Below the pieces are notes generated by a model. It was not told the DNA's origin and searched no databases. It saw only the letters and a list, made by a program, of their open reading frames with translations. From Chlamydiota bacterium (GTDB lineage Bacteria > Chlamydiota > Chlamydiia > Chlamydiales > SLFE01): a DNA stretch of 5,850 nt. Position 1 is the stretch's first letter, and each line of letters starts with the position of its first letter. Location: positions 1-5,850 of the forward strand of contig JAAKFL010000129.1 of NCBI GenBank assembly GCA_011065065.1, given 5' to 3'. Of this stretch, positions 1-5,770 are shown one piece after another. Both the position numbers and the translations under genes were made by a program.

Positions 1-1057
1 CCAATAGGGTCCCTAAATCTAACGGATGAATCCCCTCGATATTGAAACTGATGAGGGCACTTTTATCAGGAGCTGTTCCCATAATACTAAGACCCGGAAT
101 CTCCTCTAACTTTTTCGTCGCATGATCCAAAAGCTCCATTTCCCATGCGTGAATCCGATCCATTCCCAGGGCATTCAAGTATTCAATGGCTCTGCCTAAT
201 CCCAAAACTTGGGCGATGGGCGGAGTCCCAGCTTCAAATTTCAACGGTGGCTTCTGATACGTGGTTTTTTCCAACGTCACTGATTCAATCATGTCTCCTC
301 CGCCCCGAAAAGGAGGAAGCTGATCGAGCAAATGATATTTCCCGTACAAAACTCCCACACCATTGGGTCCAAAAGTTTTGTGCCCCGAAAAGACATAGAA
401 GTCGGCATCGAGATCCTGCACATCAATTTTGATATGAGGCGCAGCTTGTGCTCCGTCCACCAACACTTTCGCTCCCACTTCATGTGCCCACTCAATAATC
501 TGCTTGATGGGATGCACTGTCCCTAAAGCATTCGAAACGTGGGCAATGGCGACGATTTTCGTCTTCGGTGATAAAAGTTTTCGATATTGCTCAAGATCGA
601 GAACACCGCGATCATCCACAGGAATGAATTTCAGGACTGCGTCCCGCTCTTCACACAACATTTGCCAAGGGACAATGTTGGCATGATGCTCAATTTCCGA
701 AATGATAATTTCGTCTCCAGTCTGAATAAAAGCTTTCCCAAAGGAATAGGCAATCATATTAATGGAATCGGTTGTCCCGTTTGTGAAGATGATTTCTTCG
801 GGCCTCGAAGCATTCAGAAATTTCTGAATGAGAATTCGGGCATCTTGAAACTTAGTTGTAGCAAATGAAACCAGTTCGTACACAGCACGATTGACCGTCC
901 CGTATTGATTTTGATAGAAATCGGTCATCGTGTCGATCATCACCCGCGGCTTGTGGCTGGTGGCGGCATTATCGAAATAAATCAGCGGCTTCCCATTCAT
1001 CTTTTTGTTGAGCATGGGAAAGTCACGGGAGGTATAGGATAGGTCTTTTTTACTCAT
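1..1057 (-). CDS. sufS: SufS cysteine desulfurase, C-terminus cut by window edge
   Basis: Group II PLP-dependent cysteine desulfurase that takes sulfur from L-cysteine, forming alanine and an enzyme persulfide, to feed SufBCD in the cytosol. Reading leftward from ATG at 1057, 352 codons are open to the window edge without a stop; the family is usually a little over 400 residues. Visible landmarks: the N-terminal YFDNAATSHKP segment, EIEHHANIVPW with the PLP-stacking His124, VDGAQAAPH with Asp201 and Gln204, and SGHKTFGPNG with the Schiff-base Lys227, all one residue offset from E. coli SufS (His123, Asp200, Gln203, Lys226). The RGGGDMI and FEAGTPP motifs follow. The catalytic cysteine (E. coli Cys364) lies beyond the edge and cannot be checked. 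The start overlaps the sufD stop (ATGA) and no clear Shine-Dalgarno precedes it, so translational coupling is likely. The SufS assignment over IscS rests on these motifs and the operon. Confidence 0.96.
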   Translation of the reverse strand, partial: MSKKDLSYTSRDFPMLNKKMNGKPLIYFDNAATSHKPRVMIDTMTDFYQNQYGTVNRAVYELVSFATTKFQDARILIQKFLNASRPEEIIFTNGTTDSINMIAYSFGKAFIQTGDEIIISEIEHHANIVPWQMLCEERDAVLKFIPVDDRGVLDLEQYRKLLSPKTKIVAIAHVSNALGTVHPIKQIIEWAHEVGAKVLVDGAQAAPHIKIDVQDLDADFYVFSGHKTFGPNGVGVLYGKYHLLDQLPPFRGGGDMIESVTLEKTTYQKPPLKFEAGTPPIAQVLGLGRAIEYLNALGMDRIHAWEMELLDHATKKLEEIPGLSIMGTAPDKSALISFNIEGIHPLDLGTLL

Positions 1058-2313
1058 ATACACGATACTAACGAAGGAATTGCCATCTTGTCGAGCACCT
1101 CTTGGCAAAATCCTCTAATTAATGAATTTTTCGCGACTTCTTCACTGAGTCCGCGGGTTTTTAGGTAAAAAATTTCTTCTTCCTCAAGCTGACCAAAGGT
1201 GGCCCCGTGTGAAGCGCGCACATCATCCGCAAAGATTTCCAAGTTGGGTTTGCTTTCGGCACGGGCGTTTTCACTGAGGAGTAAGTTCGCATTCAATTGG
1301 TACGCTTCCGTTTGTTGGGCCTCGCGCTCGACATAAATCTTCCCTTCAAAGCTTGCATGACTCTTATCAAACAGAACATTTTTATACAATTGGTTGGAGC
1401 GGCAATTAGGAACGTGATGGTGAATCAACACATTGTCGTGGGTTTCGTGTTTTTCGTGTAGAAGATTCAAGCTATTCAAAGAAACTTCGCTGTTTTCTCC
1501 TAATAGATGCACTTTATAATCGTACCGAGTGGTGAGACTGCCCTGGGATATCTTGACCGTTTCAAAATAACAGTCTCTTTTCAGGGTCGCGCGAGTGGCC
1601 TCTAAATGCCAACAGCGAGTGATGTCTCCCAATGCCGTTTGGTATAAAGTGACCCGAGATCCCTCTTCACAGTGAAAGTCATTCACGTGATTGATGCCGT
1701 GGGAATCTCCCTCTAGGACAACATGAGATGAGATGATTTTGACGTCGCATTGAGCTCCCAAAAAGCTTTGAATCCTTGGAACGGCTAAGGTTCCGGATCC
1801 TGTGATAACATTCAGAATCTGAATAGGGGACTCAATAATTGTTTTTGGAGGAACGTAAAGAAACGCTCCGCATCCTTGTAATGCGCTATTCAGAGCGACA
1901 AAAGGATCCTGCTCTTCACCTAATGATTTTGTCCAGTGGTTGGTGAGAAAGGTGCCGTATGTCTTCGCAGCGTCTTGAAGAGGAACCACCGAAACTTTAT
2001 CAGGAATCGCTTCCATTTGTGAGAGCGATGGAAAATAGTGACCGTTCACAAAAACTAGCACCGATTTTTGGCATTCCGGGAGTACATGCGGTGCGATCTG
2101 CTCTTTCGTCAATGATGTCGGTTCGGTTTTTTGCGCCTTCAATGCAAAGAGTGAACGGAGCTTGATGTAGCGGAAAACTTCTGTTTTCTTTGTGGGCAAA
2201 CCTAATTCCAAATAGCGATTCCAACCCATCTCTTGATAGGGAGTCGGGTCCAAAGATTCGTACTGTTTTTGAAGCAGCTCATGAAAATTGTCACGATCTT
2301 GTAATACGCTCAT
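1054..2313 (-). CDS. sufD: SufD, FeS cluster assembly scaffold subunit
   Basis: SufD pairs with SufB, and each binds a SufC, to form the cytosolic SufBC2D complex that assembles iron-sulfur clusters. The product has 419 residues, close to the 423 of E. coli SufD. The N-terminal helical part (about 1-110) holds the GLPTKKTEVFRYIKL segment typical of SufD. The middle is a beta-helix core, and the C-terminal part carries FADDVRASHGATFGQLEEEEIFYLKTRG. His369 in ASHGAT corresponds to E. coli His360, the SufD residue implicated in cluster formation at the SufB-SufD interface. The start ATG overlaps the sufC stop by 4 bp (ATGA), and a GAGG ends 7 nt upstream inside sufC. Its own TGA overlaps the sufS ATG in the same way. 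Nothing is broken or missing. The assignment to SufD rather than a second SufB rests on this His motif and on operon position after sufC. Confidence 0.96.
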   Translation of the reverse strand: MSVLQDRDNFHELLQKQYESLDPTPYQEMGWNRYLELGLPTKKTEVFRYIKLRSLFALKAQKTEPTSLTKEQIAPHVLPECQKSVLVFVNGHYFPSLSQMEAIPDKVSVVPLQDAAKTYGTFLTNHWTKSLGEEQDPFVALNSALQGCGAFLYVPPKTIIESPIQILNVITGSGTLAVPRIQSFLGAQCDVKIISSHVVLEGDSHGINHVNDFHCEEGSRVTLYQTALGDITRCWHLEATRATLKRDCYFETVKISQGSLTTRYDYKVHLLGENSEVSLNSLNLLHEKHETHDNVLIHHHVPNCRSNQLYKNVLFDKSHASFEGKIYVEREAQQTEAYQLNANLLLSENARAESKPNLEIFADDVRASHGATFGQLEEEEIFYLKTRGLSEEVAKNSLIRGFCQEVLDKMAIPSLVSCI

Positions 2314-3071
2314 ACCGATGCCTCTTCTCCTGCTGGTGTGATCCAGTCGTATCCTTTGCTTTCCAACTCTTTTGCCAACTCAGGGCCTCCCGATTGCACA
2401 ATCACACCATCCACCATCACGTGAACAAAATCGGGCTCAATGTAATCCAATAACCTCTGATAGTGGGTAATCAAAATCAATCCCATGTCTTTGTTCATAA
2501 TTTTCTTCACACCGGCAGCCACAACGCGCAACGCATCGATATCCAATCCTGAATCAGTTTCATCTAAGATGGCCAATTCAGGCCCTAAAACCGCCATTTG
2601 AAGAATTTCATTACGTTTTTTTTCTCCGCCGGAAAACCCTTCGTTGATATTTCGATGCTTGAATTCGGGACCGATATCCATCAACGCCATCTTTTCATCC
2701 ATGATTTTGCCGAAATCGTCTTCCGAAATCTCTTCTTTACCCTGAGACTTTCTTTTGAAGTTGTAGGCCATAAGGAGAAATTGAAAGTTGCTGACTCCAG
2801 GGATCTCAATCGGATACTGGAAACTCATAAAGAGACCTGCAAGAGCTCTCTCTTCCGGTTCCATTTCCAACAGCTCTTGCCCCTTGAACCAAACTTCCCC
2901 TTCGCTCACCTCGTACGCAGGATGACCCGCCAACACTTTCGCTAAAGTCGACTTGCCGGCTCCGTTTGGTCCCATCAACGCATGGATCTCTCCCGGTTTG
3001 ACTTCGAGATTCAATCCCTTAAGGATTGGGTTATTTTCCGTATGTGCTTTTAAGTTTTCTATTTTTAACAT
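2310..3071 (-). CDS. sufC: SufC, FeS assembly ATPase
   Basis: ABC-type ATPase of the SufBC2D complex. It is soluble and not a transporter; ATP binding and hydrolysis drive the structural change in SufB-SufD needed for cluster assembly. I choose the ATG at 3071 (253 residues), which begins MLKIENLKA like known SufC proteins and lies one base after the sufB stop. A TTG at 3092 in frame would add seven residues and overlap sufB, which is less likely. Motifs in this numbering: Walker A GPNGAGKST with Lys40, Q-loop Gln85 in FMSFQYP, signature FSGGEKKR at 146-153 with Lys152, Walker B LAILDE ending at Glu171 followed by TDSGLDIDA with Asp173, and His203 in THYQR. All fall at the E. coli SufC positions. 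The EIPGVSN segment and the EKKRN extension of the signature are SufC hallmarks. Only a weak GGGA lies upstream, so coupling to sufB translation is likely. Confidence 0.97.
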   Translation of the reverse strand: MLKIENLKAHTENNPILKGLNLEVKPGEIHALMGPNGAGKSTLAKVLAGHPAYEVSEGEVWFKGQELLEMEPEERALAGLFMSFQYPIEIPGVSNFQFLLMAYNFKRKSQGKEEISEDDFGKIMDEKMALMDIGPEFKHRNINEGFSGGEKKRNEILQMAVLGPELAILDETDSGLDIDALRVVAAGVKKIMNKDMGLILITHYQRLLDYIEPDFVHVMVDGVIVQSGGPELAKELESKGYDWITPAGEEASV

Positions 3072-3072
3072 G

Positions 3073-4521
3073 TTATCCCACAGAATGTTCAAGTTTTAAG
3101 GCGAGTAGTTGCTTGGCTTCCGCAGCAAATTCCAGCGGGAGCTCTTGTATCACATCTTTACAGAATCCACTGACAATCATGCTCACAGCATCTTCTTGCG
3201 AAATGCCACGAGACATAAAGTAAAACAACTGCTCTTCATTAATTTTAGAGGTCGACGCTTCATGCTCCACCTGACTATTGGCATTGCCCACCTCAATATA
3301 AGGAAATGTGTTCGCCGAGCAATTATTGCCGATCAGCATCGAATCACACTGCGTGTAATTTCTCGCTCCCTTCGCACGAGGCGCCACCTTCACCAGTCCC
3401 CGGTAACTATTATGCGACTTGTCGGCGGAAATTCCTTTGGAGACAATGGTCGAACGGGTATTTTTCCCTAAGTGAATCATTTTGGTCCCGGTATCTGCCT
3501 GCATCTTTCCATTGGTTAACGCCACAGAATAGAACTCGCCAATCGAGTTATCCCCTTCTAAAATACAGCTCGGATATTTCCAGGTAATTGCAGCGCCCAC
3601 TTCCACTTGTTTCCACGAAATCTTTGAGTTTTCCCCTTTGCAACGACCTCTCTTCGTCACAAAGTTGTAGATCCCTCCTTTGCCCGTCTCCTTATCTCCG
3701 GCATACCAATTCTGCACCGTCGCATAACGGATCTCGGCATTCTTCATCGTCACTAATTCAACCACCGCCGCATGCAGCTGGTTGTTGTCATAGGCTGGAG
3801 CGGTGCATCCTTCGAGATAGCTCACATAGGACCCCTCTTCTGCTACAATCAACGTCCGTTCGAACTGACCAGATTCCTTATCGTTGATCCGGAAATAGGT
3901 GGAAAGTTCCATCGGAGAATGCACCCCTTTTGGCACATAAACAAACGAACCATCAGTGAAAACCGCTGAATTGAGAGCGGCAAAATAGTTATCGCCGATA
4001 GGAACCACAGTTCCCAAATACTTCTTAATAATCTCGGGATACTTATGAATCGCCTCGGAAATTGAGCAGAGGATGACTCCAGCTTCATCAAGTTTTTGTT
4101 TGAAAGTGGTCCCAATCGAGACCGAATCAAAGATCATATCGACGGCGACATTTGCCAATCGTTTTTGCTCATCGATGGGGATTCCCAGCTTTTCGAAGGT
4201 TCTGAGGACCTCGGGATCCACTTCATCCAGGCTATTGAGCTTAGGCTTAAATTTTGGGGCGGAATAGTAGGTGATATTCTGGTAGTCGATCGGAGGATGG
4301 TTGATATTGGCCCAATCGGGTTCTTCCATCTCCAGCCACCTGCGATAGGCTTTTAGGCGGAATTCCAGCATGAATTCCGGTTCTTCTTTAATTTCGCTGA
4401 TTTTTCGGACCGTCTCTTCGCTCAGCCCTTTTGGGAGGCTATCGGTTTCAATATCGGTGGTAAATCCGTACTTATATTCGGAACGACGAGATAAGATCTC
4501 TTCGGAAGTTTCTACTGACAT
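3073..4521 (-). CDS. sufB: SufB, FeS cluster assembly scaffold subunit
   Basis: Main scaffold subunit of SufBC2D, where sulfur from SufS and iron are put together. The product has 482 residues, 13 fewer than E. coli SufB, mainly from a shorter N-terminus. The N-terminal helical region (about 1-110) includes MLEFRLKAYRRWLEM. The beta-helix core contains YLEGCTAP with Cys239 (E. coli Cys254). Near the C-terminus are TQCDSMLIG with Cys392 (E. coli Cys405) and QVEHEAS with His420 and Glu421 (E. coli His433, Glu434), followed by QLFYFMSRG and the usual end LALKLEHSVG. The residue matches come from aligning the C-termini by eye against remembered E. coli sequence. The ATG is preceded by GGAGT three bases upstream, and the same start is preserved in the duplicate at 5502. 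It is the first gene of the operon, and its first 27 codons are repeated at 5422-5502. Confidence 0.97.
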   Translation of the reverse strand: MSVETSEEILSRRSEYKYGFTTDIETDSLPKGLSEETVRKISEIKEEPEFMLEFRLKAYRRWLEMEEPDWANINHPPIDYQNITYYSAPKFKPKLNSLDEVDPEVLRTFEKLGIPIDEQKRLANVAVDMIFDSVSIGTTFKQKLDEAGVILCSISEAIHKYPEIIKKYLGTVVPIGDNYFAALNSAVFTDGSFVYVPKGVHSPMELSTYFRINDKESGQFERTLIVAEEGSYVSYLEGCTAPAYDNNQLHAAVVELVTMKNAEIRYATVQNWYAGDKETGKGGIYNFVTKRGRCKGENSKISWKQVEVGAAITWKYPSCILEGDNSIGEFYSVALTNGKMQADTGTKMIHLGKNTRSTIVSKGISADKSHNSYRGLVKVAPRAKGARNYTQCDSMLIGNNCSANTFPYIEVGNANSQVEHEASTSKINEEQLFYFMSRGISQEDAVSMIVSGFCKDVIQELPLEFAAEAKQLLALKLEHSVG

Positions 4522-4530
4522 GTGACTCCA

Positions 4531-4567
4531 TCAAGGTTAAAAGCCTTGTGTGATCGTAAAGATCACA
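4531..4567 (-). promoter_or_regulatory. Two tandem hairpins in the sufB leader
   Basis: The predicted sufB leader contains two inverted repeats. The first is TGTGATC/GATCACA (4549-4555 with 4561-4567), a 7-bp perfect stem with a 5-nt loop. The second is CAAGG/CCTTG (4532-4536 with 4544-4548), a 5-bp stem with a 7-nt loop that ends only about two bases before the GGAGT ribosome binding site. They could act as RNA hairpins affecting translation or stability, or the first could be an operator palindrome. It matches neither an IscR nor a Fur box that I recognise. The whole stretch is unchanged in the second copy at 5512-5548. The function is inference. Confidence 0.45.
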
Positions 4568-4593
4568 GAAGATAAGTGGGTTACTTGGAAATA

Positions 4594-4622
4594 ATTATAG
4601 CATTTTAGGGGGAAATAATCAA
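4594..4622 (-). promoter_or_regulatory. suf operon promoter, sigma-70 type
   Basis: On the minus strand the -35 box TTGATT (4622-4617) and the -10 box TATAAT (4599-4594) are separated by exactly 17 bp. The -10 is a perfect match to consensus and is preceded by TG one base upstream (extended -10). Transcription should start near 4587, giving a 5' leader of about 65 nt. No other comparable promoter lies between here and sufS, so sufBCDS is probably one transcript. The call is by eye; no start site has been mapped. Confidence 0.75.
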
Positions 4623-4660
4623 ACTTTTTGAGAATCTGGGATTTAAATAATTTTTATTAA

Positions 4661-4887
4661 TAAAGGACGAAAAGGACATAAATCACATAAAGGACCAAAA
4701 TGATGTCCTTTATGTCCTTATTGGATGACGTTGTGAACGGAGTTAAAAAAACCGATTTGAACCTGCAGTCAATATTAGAAATTTAATTCTCATCATTCAA
4801 TTTCTCCTTTCAATTACGATTTCAACTAAAGAGTCGTAATATGTTCGATTAGTTAAATTTAAAAATTAATAAAAAAGTTTTTTATCT
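4661..4887. other. AT-rich intergenic spacer with inverted repeats
   Basis: No coding frame with a credible start and ribosome binding site is seen. The left end carries AAAGGAC-type repeats, annotated separately. Further right are ATTACGA/TCGTAAT (4813-4819 with 4834-4840, 14-nt loop) and an A/T palindrome ATAAAAAA-G-TTTTTTAT just before the promoter of the downstream gene. The first could be an operator or a weak hairpin; the second is low-complexity and may be chance. The spacer separates two divergent promoters, that of sufB and that of the gene at 4956. Confidence 0.6.
4662..4719. repeat. AAAGGAC/ATAAAGGAC inverted repeat cluster
   Basis: Several copies of AAGGAC and CATAAAGGAC face GTCCTTTATGTCCTT. 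The best stem is ACATAAAGGAC (4685-4695) with GTCCTTTATGT (4705-4715): 11 bp with a 9-nt loop. There is no T-run typical of an intrinsic terminator. Similar sequence (5641-5683) flanks the second copy of the sufB leader, so this is a small dispersed repeat lying at the edge of the duplication. Confidence 0.7.
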
Positions 4888-4916
4888 TTGAATAAAATCT
4901 TCATAAATGATACAAT
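4888..4916 (+). promoter_or_regulatory. Promoter of the 126-residue protein gene
   Basis: TTGAAT (4888-4893) and TACAAT (4911-4916) are separated by 17 bp, with an AT-rich spacer. Matches to the sigma-70 consensus are 4/6 and 5/6. Transcription would start near 4923, about 33 nt before the ATG. Because the region is AT-rich, part of the match could be chance, but the position relative to the gene is right. Confidence 0.6.
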
Positions 4917-4943
4917 TAACGATCTTAAACAAACTAATTATAA

Positions 4944-4949
4944 AAGGAG
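4944..4949 (+). promoter_or_regulatory. Strong ribosome binding site
   Basis: AAGGAG, six bases before the ATG at 4956, is a near-ideal Shine-Dalgarno sequence at ideal spacing. It fixes the start codon of the small hydrophobic protein and is the best evidence that this orphan reading frame is a real gene. Confidence 0.8.
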
Positions 4950-4955
4950 TTATTT

Positions 4956-5336
4956 ATGTTAGATGTTTCTCAAAGACCAGATAGTTTTTCAAGCGCTCTC
5001 ATGATGGGAGTCACGGTCTACCGTAATGACACAATTAGCGGCAGGTTTTGCGCCGTGATTGCCTATCCATGTATTACTGTTATCGCCCTTGTTGAATCAG
5101 CAGTGGCCGCAGTGTTTGTTTGTCTGTCTCTTTCGTTGTATGTATTTTCGGAAGAATCATTTCAACAGTCCTTGAGCTGGTTTAAAAGTTCATCATTTAC
5201 GATCATTTGGTCAATTGCTGATACCGTATTGAGTCTCAATCCTTTCATAATCAGACTTGCTGCTGATGAGGTTAGTGCTAAAGAGATATATTTAAATGGC
5301 AGAATTTTTGAGATACCTCGCGGAGCCTTGGTATAA
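4956..5336 (+). CDS. Hypothetical hydrophobic membrane-associated protein, 126 aa
   Basis: I do not recognise this protein by name. It has 126 residues. A polar N-terminus (1-30) is followed by a hydrophobic stretch at about 31-64 (FCAVIAYPCITVIAL onward, with one Glu at 47), long enough for one long or two short membrane helices. A polar linker (65-79) leads to a second, weaker hydrophobic segment at 80-99 containing Asp89 and Asn95, and then a charged tail. There is no cleavable signal peptide and no enzyme motif. It is transcribed away from the suf operon with its own promoter and a strong Shine-Dalgarno site. If the host is a chlamydia, the hydrophobic layout recalls small orphan membrane proteins of that phylum, possibly inclusion-membrane-like, but this is a guess. 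No clear terminator follows. The gene lies exactly between the two copies of the sufB leader, so it may have arrived or been moved with the duplication. It is likely a real gene of unknown function. Confidence 0.75.
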   Translation: MLDVSQRPDSFSSALMMGVTVYRNDTISGRFCAVIAYPCITVIALVESAVAAVFVCLSLSLYVFSEESFQQSLSWFKSSSFTIIWSIADTVLSLNPFIIRLAADEVSAKEIYLNGRIFEIPRGALV

Positions 5337-5387
5337 GATTTTCTTCTTGATCAAAAAATAGGTGGGGACTTTATGCTCACTTTCTTG

Positions 5388-5421
5388 TCTAAGTGGCGGA
5401 ATGGTAGATCCGCCTGAGTTC
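5388..5421 (+). other. tRNA-Leu-like D-arm fragment / GC-rich hairpin
   Basis: The sequence AAGTGGCGGAATGGTAGA resembles the start and D-arm of bacterial tRNA-Leu genes (typically GTGGCGGAATTGGTAGACGC). GGCGGA (5395-5400) pairs with TCCGCC (5409-5414) around an 8-nt loop. No anticodon arm, variable arm or CCA end follows, because the duplicated sufB sequence begins at 5422. It may be a decayed tRNA remnant or simply a chance hairpin. It is not a functional tRNA. Confidence 0.3.
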
Positions 5422-5502
5422 ATCGGTTTCAATATCGGTGGTAAATCCGTACTTGTATTCGGAACGACGAGATAAGATCTCTTCGGAAGTTTCTGCTGAC
5501 AT
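5389..5502 (-). pseudogene. Truncated sufB fragment (first 27 codons plus 10 foreign codons)
   Basis: From ATG at 5502 the frame reads the first 27 residues of SufB with Ala in place of Val3. It leaves sufB homology at 5421 and adds ELRRIYHSAT before a TAG at 5389. The 37-residue product lacks the whole scaffold domain and cannot act as SufB. The ribosome binding site and leader are intact, so a short peptide could still be made. Most likely it is a by-product of the duplication. Confidence 0.85.
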
Positions 5503-5641
5503 GTGACTCCATCAAGGTTAAAAGCCTTGTGTGATCGTAAAGATCACAGAAGATAAGTGGGTTATTTGGAAATAATTATAGCATTTTAGGGGGAAATAAT
5601 CAAACTTTTTGAGAATCTGGGATTTAAATAATTTTTATTAA
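5422..5641. repeat. Direct repeat copy 2: duplicated sufB 5' end, leader and promoter
   Basis: This is the second copy of 4441-4660, about 98.6 percent identical over 220 bp. Differences: 5455 (silent in Tyr16), 5495 (Val3 to Ala) and 5565 (early leader). Upstream of the promoter, similarity stops where the AAAGGAC repeat begins. The few differences point to a recent duplication or to continuing gene conversion between the copies. Confidence 0.97.
5575..5603 (-). promoter_or_regulatory. Duplicated suf promoter, aimed at the hydrophobic gene
   Basis: Both boxes are unchanged from the sufB promoter: TTGATT at 5603-5598 and TATAAT at 5580-5575, with 17 bp between. Transcription would start near 5568 and run left through the truncated sufB fragment toward the 3' end of the plus-strand gene ending at 5336, convergent with it. 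I see no intrinsic terminator in between, so antisense RNA is possible. Activity is inferred from identity to the upstream copy. Confidence 0.65.
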
Positions 5642-5683
5642 AAGGACAAAAGAAATCGTTTATGTCCCTTATGTCCTTTGTCC
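5641..5683. repeat. AAAGGAC inverted repeat, second cluster
   Basis: AAAGGACA (5641-5648) can pair with TGTCCTTT (5672-5679), or GGACAAA (5644-5650) with TTTGTCC (5677-5683). TTATGTCC occurs twice inside. It is the counterpart, diverged in layout, of the repeat at 4662-4719, and sits at the same side of the duplicated segment. Confidence 0.6.
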
Positions 5684-5770
5684 AAGTAATAAAACTTGAA
5701 ACTGAAGTCATTTTTTACGTAATATCTCTAGTACCCGATCAACTTAGTATTGACATTTGGGCTGACGTGA

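Larger units (their letters stand above)
4441..4660. repeat. Direct repeat copy 1: sufB 5' end, leader and promoter
   Basis: This 220-bp stretch recurs at 5422-5641 in the same orientation with an offset of 981 bp, three substitutions (4474, 4514, 4584) and no gaps. It covers the first 27 codons of sufB, both leader hairpins, the promoter and about 38 bp upstream of the -35 box. This copy is joined to the full sufB gene, so it is the functional one. Confidence 0.97.

Noticed and set aside
145..868. Several plus-strand open frames (such as 145-432 and 587-868)
   Set aside because: They lie antisense to sufS, whose protein motifs are clear, and have no ribosome binding site or recognisable product. 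Open frames antisense to sufB, sufC and sufD were rejected for the same reason.
1..1057. sufS as a truncated pseudogene
   Set aside because: The frame is open and full of conserved motifs right up to the window edge. The missing C-terminus is due to the window boundary.
3069..3092. TTG start for sufC at 3092
   Set aside because: The ATG at 3071 gives the usual SufC N-terminus and puts Lys40, Glu171 and His203 at the family positions. The TTG adds seven residues with no similarity and overlaps sufB.
4549..4567. TGTGA...TCACA as a CRP-type operator
   Set aside because: The half-sites are separated by nine bases rather than the six of CRP sites, and no CRP-family gene is in view. It was kept only as a hairpin or unknown palindrome.
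5347..5354. TTGATCAA palindrome after the 126-residue gene as a terminator
   Set aside because: It is short and AT-rich, with no usable loop, and is followed by A rather than T on the coding strand.
5395..5414. GGCGGA/TCCGCC hairpin as a terminator for the hydrophobic gene or the antisense transcript
   Set aside because: There is no T-run after the stem on either strand.
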